DNA from: Bacteroidota bacterium
GTDB lineage: Bacteria; Bacteroidota; Bacteroidia; Palsa-965
NCBI GenBank assembly: GCA_016194975.1
Contig: JACQAM010000004.1
Span: 124,001 to 188,000 of the forward strand
Reading direction: 5' to 3'
DNA length: 64,000 nucleotides
Shown here piece by piece: positions 55,624-63,634 of this stretch. Each line of letters begins with the position of its first letter. Within the stretch, counting starts at the first letter, position 1. The position numbers and the translations under genes are program-made. Below the pieces are notes generated by a model. That model searched no databases, had not been told where the DNA came from, and saw only the letters and a program-made list of their open reading frames with translations.

Positions 55624-57144
55624 TTATTCGGTCTTCACGAATTTCATCGCACTGGCGTGTGCGCCTTCGCCTGTGCGCAGGAAATAAATTCCCGCCGGCA
55701 GACCTTCAACATCAATATGAGTTTCATTTCCGGACGTAGTTCCGCCTGTGAGTTGGCGGCCTGTGAGATCGAAAATAAAATACGGTTGTGTTTGTAATGA
55801 AGAAGTGTGCAGCGTGAATGAAGATGAAACGGGGTTAGGAAAAATATTTGTGAAAGAATTTACCGCTGCATCGGGTACAGAGGTAATATTATCGCCGCAG
55901 GGAGTAAGGTCATTCGTATAATAATTCCGGATCGATTGCATTCTCTGCTTGAGATTGGGAACACAAAGATTCAAAGTAGAAGTGGGATCATAGCAAGCGA
56001 CGTAAGCCATGTCAACAGAATAAATTTCGCCGGGTTGAAGGGTAAATGGCGCTATTGATCCCAGCATACGACGATCAACCGGGGTTCCGGAGTTCCATCC
56101 CGTTCCTGAAAATGGATTTCCGGTATAGCAATAAGAAGTGTTGCTGGTTCCTCCGTATCCGTTTCCTCCGTACGTCAGTGAAGTTCCATCTTTCCAGCGG
56201 CCGCGCATGTATCCGTAATAATTGGCACTGCCGACAGGATTTCCGGTCACAGAAAAATCATTGTTGTAATTCATGGTCGATGTCATTGTTCGATTGAGAA
56301 AAATTGCTCCTACTGCAAAATAATTACTGTAGTAATAAAAATCATTCTGCAAACTATCACTTCCTACGTTGTTATTGAATGAAGTTCCTACATCAAGATC
56401 GGTCCATAATCCTGCAACAGTAGAATCATAAGTGGTGGAAGATCTGTTGATGATATCGAAATGAAGAAAGATCGTATTTGCCAAAGCGGAATCATTACAA
56501 TTTACTGCATAAGCAAGACAACGGATCTCTACTCCCATTCTTCTGCCTCCCGTTTCACCATGGTCCTGCGTGTCAAGTGAATCGTTGTAAACAAAAAACA
56601 AAGATTGGTCGCCACGGATCTTCGGGTAATCGCCATCGAGATAATTATACATTCCATCTCCATTCACATCAACATAAGGTGCGAGCAGATGTCCTTCATT
56701 GTTCGCTACACTTCCATTTCCCGGCCACGTTGTTATAGAAGCGGGAACAACCGTGAATAATCCAAGACGGAAACTATCGACTGTTGTTTTATTTATTTTC
56801 CAGACTTTGTTGTAGAAGTTGGTTTGAAATCCTGATGATACCGCAAGAGAAGTATCCATAGCGCCGGCCCAGAAATCGGTTCCGTTCTGTCGATACGTTT
56901 GCGCTGCAACATGCAATTGTCCTCCCTGGTCATAGCCGCCGATCCAGAGATTGCCGATTGAAAAAGGAACCTGGTTATAAGGCGTGATCACGTTATTGGT
57001 AAAATTCGGGATCAACGACAACTGATCTCCGGCAGCATTGAATCCGGCGTTGAAGTGATTAATATCGAGGCGTTCGAAAGAAGATTGAGCAACCACGCTT
57101 GTTGCAAGAACAGCAGATGCTGCAAGAGAAAGTATTTTTTTCAT
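55624..57144 (-). CDS. T9SS-sorted protein, family A, upstream of a sensor kinase
   Basis: This 506-residue secreted protein has a signal peptide (KKILSLAASAVLATSVVAQ). The body is homologous to the 48905-50617 protein: WIGGYDQGGQLHVAAQTYRQ, KVWKINKTTVDSF, HGETGGRRMGVEIRC and YGGNGYGGTSN. A calcium-loop-like DVNGDGMYNYLDGDYP is near residue 170. A type A sorting domain begins NIFPNPVSSSFTL and ends SAMKFVKTE. The kinase gene starts 34 bases after its stop in the same orientation, so the three genes 55624-57144, 52596-55589 and 51781-52530 may be one operon. Confidence 0.88.
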   Translation of the reverse strand: MKKILSLAASAVLATSVVAQSSFERLDINHFNAGFNAAGDQLSLIPNFTNNVITPYNQVPFSIGNLWIGGYDQGGQLHVAAQTYRQNGTDFWAGAMDTSLAVSSGFQTNFYNKVWKINKTTVDSFRLGLFTVVPASITTWPGNGSVANNEGHLLAPYVDVNGDGMYNYLDGDYPKIRGDQSLFFVYNDSLDTQDHGETGGRRMGVEIRCLAYAVNCNDSALANTIFLHFDIINRSSTTYDSTVAGLWTDLDVGTSFNNNVGSDSLQNDFYYYSNYFAVGAIFLNRTMTSTMNYNNDFSVTGNPVGSANYYGYMRGRWKDGTSLTYGGNGYGGTSNTSYCYTGNPFSGTGWNSGTPVDRRMLGSIAPFTLQPGEIYSVDMAYVACYDPTSTLNLCVPNLKQRMQSIRNYYTNDLTPCGDNITSVPDAAVNSFTNIFPNPVSSSFTLHTSSLQTQPYFIFDLTGRQLTGGTTSGNETHIDVEGLPAGIYFLRTGEGAHASAMKFVKTE

Positions 57145-57657
57145 ATTGTTAAGTTAATAAAACCCGGCAAGAAGAAGTGGAGAATTTTTTTCTGCGATTG
57201 CCGGGGGCCCGGCCAACATCCCCTTTGAAACCGGACCCCGCAGCTGATCGCATGAAATTTACCAATACAGGATCGAAATTATTTTGTGCAGTGCTGCATT
57301 CCAATTCATGTAAACGGGCAATTAAACATGTCAAAGACCCTGCTGCGGTGGTTTTGAATTTTCAATCGCCTGGTAACTAATGAGCTAATTGGCGTTCTCA
57401 TTCGTAGTCCAGCGCTTTTACAACAAACTTTTATCATTTAACATGTCAAGAGGCAACCAATATGCCTTTGTGAACGTTGTATTTTTTATTGATATACGGC
57501 AATTATCCATTAACTTCATTATTGGAAGAAACACCGAAGGTTCAGATTTCCATTATAGAGCCGAAGGTTATTTCCACAATAAGTAAAATCAGGGATCACG
57601 GCAGTTTTCCAAAAAATTAACCGATCTAATGGTCAATAATTTTTGAAATAAATAAAC
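57145..57657. other. Divergent intergenic region with leader hairpin
   Basis: On the minus strand CCCGGCAA (57205-57198) and TTGCCGGG (57170-57163) form a perfect 8-bp stem followed by TTTTATT, ending 18 bases before the ATG at 57144; this resembles a terminator or attenuator in the T9SS gene leader. On the plus strand TAATTTTTG (57637-57645) is a loose -7 box 12 bases before ATG 57658. Short frames in the rest look spurious. Confidence 0.55.
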
Positions 57658-59208
57658 ATGTCAGGAAAGTCATCCGATACGCTTCATAAACTGATTTCTT
57701 CGCTCACCAAGCAGGAGAAAAGACATTTTAAAATTTTCGCCGGCCGACATACGATCGGTGATCAGAATAATTATGTGCTGCTTTTTGATGCGATCGAAAA
57801 GATGAAAGAATACAGTGAAGAAACTTTGCTGAAAAAATTCAAGGGAGAATCGCTGCTCAATAATTTTTCCATCACCAAGTCGCGTTTGTATGAAACCATT
57901 CTCCGCTCGCTCGATGTTTTTCATCACAACAGTTCGGCCGACGCGCAGTTGTGGAAAGAATTGCATTATGCAGAAATTCTTTACAAGAAAACTTTGTACG
58001 ATCAATGCGCGAAAAGATTGAAAAGTGTAAAACGCCTTGCCGAAAAATTCGAGAAACATGCTGCGCTCGTGCAGATACACGCCATGGAAAAAGCGCTCGC
58101 AGAAAAAGACAGTTATTCCGGGATGACGGATGAAGATATTCTGAAACTGCAGGAAGAAGATAAAAAAGTAGCGGAAGACATCCGTGCTTACAATGATCTG
58201 TGGAATGTGAAGAGCCGTTTGTTCATGCTGCTCAATACCAAAGGACGCGCAAGAGAAAAACATCAGCTCGAAGATTTCCGCAAACTCATTGACGCTTCGC
58301 TCAAGGATCACTCGCTCGAGGGACTTAGTGTGAATGCGCGTTTCATGTATCACCACACTTACAGCGCGTATTATTTCGCGATCGCCGATGCTGATAATTG
58401 TTACAAGCATCTTTCTGCGAACGTTTCACTCATTGAAAAGAACACTGATATTTTCCGCGATGAACCGAATGTATATTTCGGTGTGCTCACGAATCTCATT
58501 TACGTTTGCCAGCATCTGAAAAAAAATGATGAGGCGCTGAAGAACCTGGAAAAACTTCGTGCGCTTCCCGAAAAACTCGACACCGCGCGCAATGAAGATC
58601 TCGAGATCAAACTTTTTGCAAGCGCATACAGCATCGAGATCACGCTTTATAATACGATGGGCGAATTTGAAAAAGCGATGACTCTCGTTCCGAAAATTGA
58701 AGGCGGACTTGCAAAATACGAAGGGCGCATCAGTAAAATACGTGAAGCGCATTTCTGCATCTCGTGCGCAGTGGCGTGCTATGGCGCAGGCAAGCTGCAG
58801 CAGGCGTTGCGCTGGAACACGCGCGTGATCAACGATCCTGCCATTGGCCAGAACGAATGGATCTATGCAGTCGCGCAGGTTTTTTCACTCATTCTCCATA
58901 TAGAACTCGATCACCGCGATCTTCTTCCTTATGTAAGCCGCAATGTGCAGCGCTATCTGAAAACAAGAAATCGCTCTTACCAATTCGAAAATGTGCTGAT
59001 GAAATTTGCGGAAAAAATTTCGAAGACTTCGAATGAAAAAGAAATGGCGCCATTGTTCGCCGATCTTTCGGAACACCTCGATAAATTAGAGGCCGATCAT
59101 TTTGAACAAACTGCTTTCGAATATTTTGATTTCCCGGCGTGGGCGAAAAGCAAAGTGCTGCACAAGCCATTCCGGGAAATAGTTGCAGAAAAATCATTGC
59201 AGAAATAA
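57658..59208 (+). CDS. Conserved helical (TPR-like) hypothetical protein
   Basis: This 516-residue cytoplasmic protein is almost all alpha-helical, with pairs of about 35-residue helices resembling TPR-like repeats. Its N-terminus (LHKLISSLTKQEKRHFKIFA) and the segment NNFSITKSRLYETILRSLDVFH are motifs I associate with a conserved Bacteroidota family of unknown function. It has no signal, membrane segment or catalytic motif. An adaptor or scaffold role is possible, but this is inference from the fold only. A loose promoter box lies 12 bases upstream. Confidence 0.8.
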   Translation: MSGKSSDTLHKLISSLTKQEKRHFKIFAGRHTIGDQNNYVLLFDAIEKMKEYSEETLLKKFKGESLLNNFSITKSRLYETILRSLDVFHHNSSADAQLWKELHYAEILYKKTLYDQCAKRLKSVKRLAEKFEKHAALVQIHAMEKALAEKDSYSGMTDEDILKLQEEDKKVAEDIRAYNDLWNVKSRLFMLLNTKGRAREKHQLEDFRKLIDASLKDHSLEGLSVNARFMYHHTYSAYYFAIADADNCYKHLSANVSLIEKNTDIFRDEPNVYFGVLTNLIYVCQHLKKNDEALKNLEKLRALPEKLDTARNEDLEIKLFASAYSIEITLYNTMGEFEKAMTLVPKIEGGLAKYEGRISKIREAHFCISCAVACYGAGKLQQALRWNTRVINDPAIGQNEWIYAVAQVFSLILHIELDHRDLLPYVSRNVQRYLKTRNRSYQFENVLMKFAEKISKTSNEKEMAPLFADLSEHLDKLEADHFEQTAFEYFDFPAWAKSKVLHKPFREIVAEKSLQK

Positions 59209-59219
59209 TATTCGAAGAT

Positions 59220-59235
59220 TCTCAAATTTTCGAAT
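59220..59235. repeat. 16-base exact repeat TCTCAAATTTTCGAAT
   Basis: This is identical to 25913-25928. Here it lies just before a TATATTTA box (59236-59243), five bases from the ATG at 59249. Confidence 0.7.
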
Positions 59236-59248
59236 TATATTTATAGAA

Positions 59249-59611
59249 ATGAAAACCTTTCTGCTGTTTTTGTTTTGTTTTGTAACCGGAATCATTCATT
59301 CGCAACCTCCGACCAATTCGGCCGAGTTCACTTATCTCGGAAAAAAATATTCCGCGAATTATGATGCCGGAAAACACTTGCTCACTTTTTCTGAAGAAGT
59401 CTCTTTCGAAATTTATGACTCGACTGGCGCCGTGGTAAAAAGAGGCGATGGCCTGAAAGTTGATTTCCGTTCGCTGCTCAAAGGCGGTGGAGAAAAAACT
59501 TTCACAGTGAAAATTTATAAGCAGGCGAAAAAATCAAAGAAAAAAAAATCGACGTCCATCAAAGAGAAAGGTGAAATAGGAACAATGCTGGTTACGGATG
59601 AACTCGATTAA
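59249..59611 (+). CDS. Small exported hypothetical protein
   Basis: This 120-residue protein starts at ATG 59249 with a signal peptide (KTFLLFLFCFVTGIIHSQ). Its core (about 25-95) resembles a small beta-sandwich: VSFEIYDSTGAVVKRGDGLK and EKTFTVKIYKQAKK recall the end of T9SS sorting domains, but no cargo body is attached. The tail is very basic (KKSKKKKSTSIKEK). The longer frame from 59183 lacks a signal. The stop codon is part of a long hairpin arm. It may be periplasmic; function unknown. Confidence 0.75.
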   Translation: MKTFLLFLFCFVTGIIHSQPPTNSAEFTYLGKKYSANYDAGKHLLTFSEEVSFEIYDSTGAVVKRGDGLKVDFRSLLKGGGEKTFTVKIYKQAKKSKKKKSTSIKEKGEIGTMLVTDELD

Positions 59612-59688
59612 TAATGAATAATGAATGATTGTACATAGTGCAGCGCAGGGCTTAGCGCATTCTTAATCGTTAATTATTCATTATTAAT
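59608..59688. terminator. Bidirectional hairpin between convergent genes
   Basis: ATTAATAATGAATAAT (59608-59623) pairs with ATTATTCATTATTAAT (59673-59688). The left arm contains the stop of the 59249 gene and the right arm the stop of thiL (59674-59676). An inner gcgc...gcgc stem is also present. The arms are A/T-only and word-like. Confidence 0.7.
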
Positions 59689-60726
59689 TCGAAAAGCGTC
59701 CCATCCCTGTGCAGTAACCGGGTGAACCGTATTTGATTTGGAGATCATATTCACTCCCGCTTCTTTCGCCGTCATGTGTCCGATGAAAGTTACATCCGGA
59801 TCATTCTGCAGTTTTTCGTGATCCTCATATTTTATAGTGAAAAGTAATTCGTAATCTTCTCCGCCACTCATTGCACACATCGTAGGATCGAGATTGAATT
59901 CGCGCGCACGTGTGTACGTCATGGGATCAATCGGAATTTTTTCTTCGTAGAGATTCGCGCCCACGCCCGACTGCATGCACAGGTGCATGAGTTCAGAAGC
60001 AAGTCCGTCGGAAATGTCGATCATGGAAGTGGGTTGCACAGCGCGGTTTTTCAAAAGCTGAACAACATCGATCCTCGCTTCCGGTTTCAATTGCCGTTCG
60101 AGAATGTAATCGTTCCCTTCGAGATCAGGTTGTGTGCCCGGATGTGATTTGTAAACTTCTTTTTCGCGTTCGAGCAAAAGCAATCCGGTATACGCGCCGC
60201 CAAGATCACCACTCACACAGAGCAGATCATTTTCTTTTGCTCCGTTTCTATAAACAACATTTTCTTTTTTCGCTTCACCGATGATCGTGCATGAAATAAT
60301 AAGCCCGACTTTTGAAGAAGAAGTATCACCACCGACAAGATCCACATTATAATTTTTACACGCGGAAAGAATTCCTGTATATAATTCTTCCACGGCATCG
60401 AGTGGAAAGCGCGATGATAACGCAATAGAAACCAATAATTGTTTCGGCGTTCCGTTCATCGCGCAGATATCGGAAAAATTGGAGACCGCCGCTTTATACC
60501 CGAGATGTTTTAAAGGAACATACGTAAGATCGAAGTGAATTCCTTCCACCATCATGTCGGTAGAAATAAGTTTTACATTTCCATCGCCGGCATCGATCAC
60601 GGCAGCATCATCTCCAACTCCTTTGAGCGAAGAAGGATTTTTCAGTTCAATATTTTTTGTGAGTTGCTCAATGAGGCCGAATTCTCCCAGCTTTGAAATT
60701 TCAGTTCGCGAATTGTTGTCTAACAT
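59674..60726 (-). CDS. thiL: Thiamine-monophosphate kinase
   Basis: This 350-residue ATP-dependent enzyme makes thiamine diphosphate from thiamine monophosphate. It is a PurM-like dimeric kinase with the metal/nucleotide motif GVGDDAAVID near residue 37, STDMMVEGIHFD near 55, LVGGDTSSS and the later IDISDGLASEL and MSGGEDYELLFTIK. All motifs are intact. It is alone, with a -7 box only four bases before ATG, and no TPP riboswitch is seen. Confidence 0.95.
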   Translation of the reverse strand: MLDNNSRTEISKLGEFGLIEQLTKNIELKNPSSLKGVGDDAAVIDAGDGNVKLISTDMMVEGIHFDLTYVPLKHLGYKAAVSNFSDICAMNGTPKQLLVSIALSSRFPLDAVEELYTGILSACKNYNVDLVGGDTSSSKVGLIISCTIIGEAKKENVVYRNGAKENDLLCVSGDLGGAYTGLLLLEREKEVYKSHPGTQPDLEGNDYILERQLKPEARIDVVQLLKNRAVQPTSMIDISDGLASELMHLCMQSGVGANLYEEKIPIDPMTYTRAREFNLDPTMCAMSGGEDYELLFTIKYEDHEKLQNDPDVTFIGHMTAKEAGVNMISKSNTVHPVTAQGWDAFRINNE

Positions 60727-60730
60727 TTGC

Positions 60731-60738
60731 CAAAGTTA
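60731..60738 (-). promoter_or_regulatory. -7 box TAACTTTG four bases before the thiL ATG
   Basis: An exact TAnnTTTG match on the minus strand; TTTG (60760-60757) lies 18 bases upstream as a -33 element. The spacing to ATG implies a leaderless or nearly leaderless mRNA. Confidence 0.65.
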
Positions 60739-60890
60739 GCCGGATTGTCATTCACGCAAAACAGGTGATGATCCTAAGTTGAGGAACAAATTTCACCTTG
60801 TCCATAGTAACAGCAGTTACCAACGCTCGCCATAAACATACCAGCTATCTAATAAGAGGGCGACAATCGAATGAGGAATCCGTATTTTTT

Positions 60891-60898
60891 TATTTTTG
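60891..60898 (+). promoter_or_regulatory. -7 box TATTTTTG before the STAS-like gene
   Basis: An exact TAnnTTTG match 75 bases before the ATG at 60974. No -33 TTG was found at the right distance. Confidence 0.5.
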
Positions 60899-60973
60899 TT
60901 TAGAGACTGTCTAAAATTCATTTTTTTCAAATGGGTTATTTATAATTCGCTTACCACGAAAGAAGATGATGAT

Positions 60974-61393
60974 ATGGTTGAAAACAAAACTGCAAAAAAA
61001 GATCAGTCGGAAAAACTGGAAACTCCTTTCATGACAATATGGAAGGAAGATGGGATCCTGCATTGTGTTTTCAACGAAGGGCTCGATATGGATCTCCCCA
61101 CCGCTAAGTATTGCGTAAAAACAAGGATCGAATTTTCGGGTGGAAAGGATTACCCGTGTTTCATCAATATGAAAGGGTTGAGAAAAGCGAGTAAGGAAGC
61201 GCGTGATTATATGGGGAAAGAAGGAGCTGAATTGATCAAAGCCGGCGCACTGCTCACCGGCAATCCATTGACAAAAATGTTCGGAAATATTTTTCTGACA
61301 CTGAACAAACCAAAAGTCCCCACAAAATTATTTTCGGATGAAACAGCCGCGCTCACTTGGCTGAAAAATTATTGCAGCAATGAAATTGAATGA
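60974..61393 (+). CDS. STAS/SpoIIAA-like small protein
   Basis: This 139-residue soluble protein has an alternating beta-alpha pattern (TIWKEDGILHCVFNEGLDMD, KDYPCFINMKGLRKASKEAR, MGKEGAELIKAGALLTGNPL) like a STAS/SpoIIAA fold of the kind found beside PAS kinases in Bacteroidota. Start ATG 60974 is preferred; the upstream frame to 60896 overlaps the promoter. Its stop overlaps the next gene by 14 bases, so the two proteins are translationally coupled. It may modulate or be modified by the kinase; this is inference. Confidence 0.75.
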   Translation: MVENKTAKKDQSEKLETPFMTIWKEDGILHCVFNEGLDMDLPTAKYCVKTRIEFSGGKDYPCFINMKGLRKASKEARDYMGKEGAELIKAGALLTGNPLTKMFGNIFLTLNKPKVPTKLFSDETAALTWLKNYCSNEIE

Positions 61394-62993
61394 TGAACGG
61401 ATCGATATTATCCTGAAAATTCTGCTGAAGTATGTTCAGAAAGATTTTTCCGTTTCCATTCCTGTTTCAGACAAGGGAGATGAACTCGATGCGCTTGCGG
61501 TTGGCCTTAATACAATGCGTGAAGAACTGGAGCATTATCTCATGGAGCTTAGGGAAAGTAAAGATCAGATTCAGTCCATTCTGAAGAATGCGCCCGATGC
61601 AGTGATCGTAATTGACGCCGGCGGAAAAATTACCGAGTGGAACCCGATGGCAGAAAAAACTTTCGGCTGGACGCAGGAAGAAACGGCAGGCAGGTTTCTT
61701 CACGAACTGATCATTCCTCTGAAATACCGTGAAGCTCATCTAATGGGATTGAAGCATTTTATTCAAACCGGCCAGGGCCCCGTACTCAACAAAACGATTG
61801 AAATGCCTGCACTGAGAAAAGATGGTTCCGAATTTCCGACTGAATTAAGAATATCTCCTTCCTCAATCCGCGGAAAATCTTTTTTCATTGGTATCATCAA
61901 AGACATCACCGAACGCAAAAAACTCGAGGATAAACTCAGGGAGAGTGAAGAAAAATTCCAGAAAGCATTTCAGAGCAGCGCTGCCGGTATCACGATCACG
62001 CGCTTACCCGAAGGAACTTTTCTTAATGTCAATGAGGCATTCGTAAAGATGACGGGATTTTCGGAGGAAGAAATAATAGGACGGAATTTCCTGGAGTTGG
62101 GTTTGATCACTGATATAAAATCACGGGAAGAAATTATCCAAAAAGTGCAGGAGCATGGTTCGGCGAAGAATTTCGAAATGACCATCCGCAACAGGTCCGG
62201 AAATGTTCTTGAATTTTTATCTTCTATCGAAACGATCACCCTCAAAGGCGAAAAGTATGCGATCAATATCATTTACGATATCACTGACAGAAAAAGAGCG
62301 GAGGAACAACTGGAAACTGTGAACAAAGAACTCGAGGCATTCACCTACTCGATTTCTCATGACCTGCGCGCGCCCCTGCGTGCAATTTCGGGTTACGCTA
62401 ATATCCTGGAAGAAGAGCATGATAAATCACTTGACGGAGAAGGAAAACGATTGCTTGGTAATATCCGGTATAATGCTTTCAAAATGGGAAAGCTGATCGA
62501 CGATCTTCTTGCTTTTTCACGACTCGGAAAAAAAGAAATTCAGAAATCGGAAATCGACATGAATGAATTGACCGAAGGCGTTTTCATTGAATTCAACAAA
62601 TCTGCTGCGCATCATGCAGAGATCCGGATTGGAAAACTGCTTCCTGTGTATGGCGATTATTCCCTCATTCATCAGGTAGTTATGAATCTCGTTTCAAATG
62701 CAATTAAATATTCTTCTAAAAATGCACATCCTGCGATTGAAATAAATTCTTCGAAACAGGATGGCAATATTATTTATTCCATTAAAGATAATGGCGTCGG
62801 CTTCGATATGCGTTATGTACATAAACTCTTCGGAGTGTTTCAACGCCTGCATCAAACGGAAGAATTCGAAGGGACAGGCGTCGGCCTTGCGATCGTTCAG
62901 CGCATCATCAATAAACACGGAGGAAAAATTTGGGCTGAAGGAGAAATCGGCAAAGGCGCAACGTTCACTTTTTCTCTTCCCGATCCAAAATAA
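61380..62993 (+). CDS. Soluble PAS-domain sensor histidine kinase
   Basis: This 537-residue cytoplasmic kinase has no membrane segment. A short N-terminal HAMP-like helix pair (DELDALAVGLNTMREELEHY, about 30-55) is followed by two PAS domains (about 65-185, 190-310). HisKA carries ISHDLRAPLRAISG with phospho-His H327. The HATPase domain has LVSNAIKYSS, DNGVGFDM and GTGVGLAIV. It lacks a receiver, so an external regulator is needed. It overlaps the STAS-like gene by 14 bases (ATG 61380 inside its last codons) and is followed by the suf promoter. Confidence 0.95.
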   Translation: MKLNDERIDIILKILLKYVQKDFSVSIPVSDKGDELDALAVGLNTMREELEHYLMELRESKDQIQSILKNAPDAVIVIDAGGKITEWNPMAEKTFGWTQEETAGRFLHELIIPLKYREAHLMGLKHFIQTGQGPVLNKTIEMPALRKDGSEFPTELRISPSSIRGKSFFIGIIKDITERKKLEDKLRESEEKFQKAFQSSAAGITITRLPEGTFLNVNEAFVKMTGFSEEEIIGRNFLELGLITDIKSREEIIQKVQEHGSAKNFEMTIRNRSGNVLEFLSSIETITLKGEKYAINIIYDITDRKRAEEQLETVNKELEAFTYSISHDLRAPLRAISGYANILEEEHDKSLDGEGKRLLGNIRYNAFKMGKLIDDLLAFSRLGKKEIQKSEIDMNELTEGVFIEFNKSAAHHAEIRIGKLLPVYGDYSLIHQVVMNLVSNAIKYSSKNAHPAIEINSSKQDGNIIYSIKDNGVGFDMRYVHKLFGVFQRLHQTEEFEGTGVGLAIVQRIINKHGGKIWAEGEIGKGATFTFSLPDPK

Positions 62994-63128
62994 AATCCGG
63001 AACACGGAATAAGCGCTGCATAACAACCGGATAATTCAGCAGGTGTAACGTGAATCTGGAATGAAAGCAACATTCCAAATCATGACCATTATCATCACTT
63101 TTGTCAATGGAATTATTGTCGTTTGTAC

Positions 63129-63159
63129 TTGCTGCTCTACCATAAATACGGTATTTTTG
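63129..63159 (+). promoter_or_regulatory. Promoter of the suf operon
   Basis: TTG at 63129-63131, a 20-base spacer and TATTTTTG at 63152-63159 match the Bacteroidota consensus fully. The HesB-like ATG lies 56 bases downstream. Confidence 0.75.
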
Positions 63160-63214
63160 TAGAGTGTTTGGAATTAGTCTAAATAAAATCATGGACATAA
63201 AACATTGAAAACCA

Positions 63215-63541
63215 ATGATTACAGTAACTGAGAATGCGAAACAGCAGGCAATTCACCTGATCGCTGAAGAAAAACATCCGGGTAATTCGTTCATACGCGT
63301 AAGTGTAGAGAGCGGTGGGTGTTCGGGTCTTTCCTACAAACTTGAATTCGATCACGTGATCAAACCGAATGACCAGGTTTTCGAAGACAAGGGAATTAAA
63401 ATAGTGGTGGACAAAAAAAGTTTTCTCTACCTCGTGGGAACGGAACTCGATTACACGAGCGGATTGAATGGAAAAGGTTTTGTTTTCAATAATCCGAATG
63501 CCTCGCGCACGTGTGGATGCGGAGAAAGTTTTTCTGTTTAA
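63215..63541 (+). CDS. sufA: HesB/IscA-family iron-sulfur cluster assembly protein
   Basis: This 108-residue A-type carrier accepts and delivers Fe-S clusters. The three conserved cysteines are present: one in VESGGCSGLSYKLEF and two in SRTCGCGESF. It lies directly before sufB in the same direction, the normal start of a Bacteroidota suf operon. The gap to sufB holds two repeat hairpins. Confidence 0.95.
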   Translation: MITVTENAKQQAIHLIAEEKHPGNSFIRVSVESGGCSGLSYKLEFDHVIKPNDQVFEDKGIKIVVDKKSFLYLVGTELDYTSGLNGKGFVFNNPNASRTCGCGESFSV

Positions 63542-63543
63542 CC

Positions 63544-63618
63544 GTCAGACTTCGACAGGCTCAGTCTGACAAATATGAAAAACAAAATTGTCATGCTGAG
63601 TTCGTCGAAGCGTGACAA
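63544..63618. repeat. Paired hairpins of the ttcgacaggctcag word repeat
   Basis: The first hairpin has GTCAGAC (63544-63550) / GTCTGAC (63564-63570). The second has TTGTCATGC (63588-63596) / GCGTGACAA (63610-63618). The loop words ttcgacaggctcag and ctgagttcgtcgaa are near complements, so the two copies are inverted relative to one another. This fills the sufA-sufB gap. Confidence 0.8.
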
Positions 63619-63634
63619 GGGGGGATAAAAAATT

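Noticed and set aside
57149-57586. Several frames of 60-67 codons in the divergent gap
   Set aside because: They cover hairpin and A/T-rich leader sequence and lack protein-like pattern.
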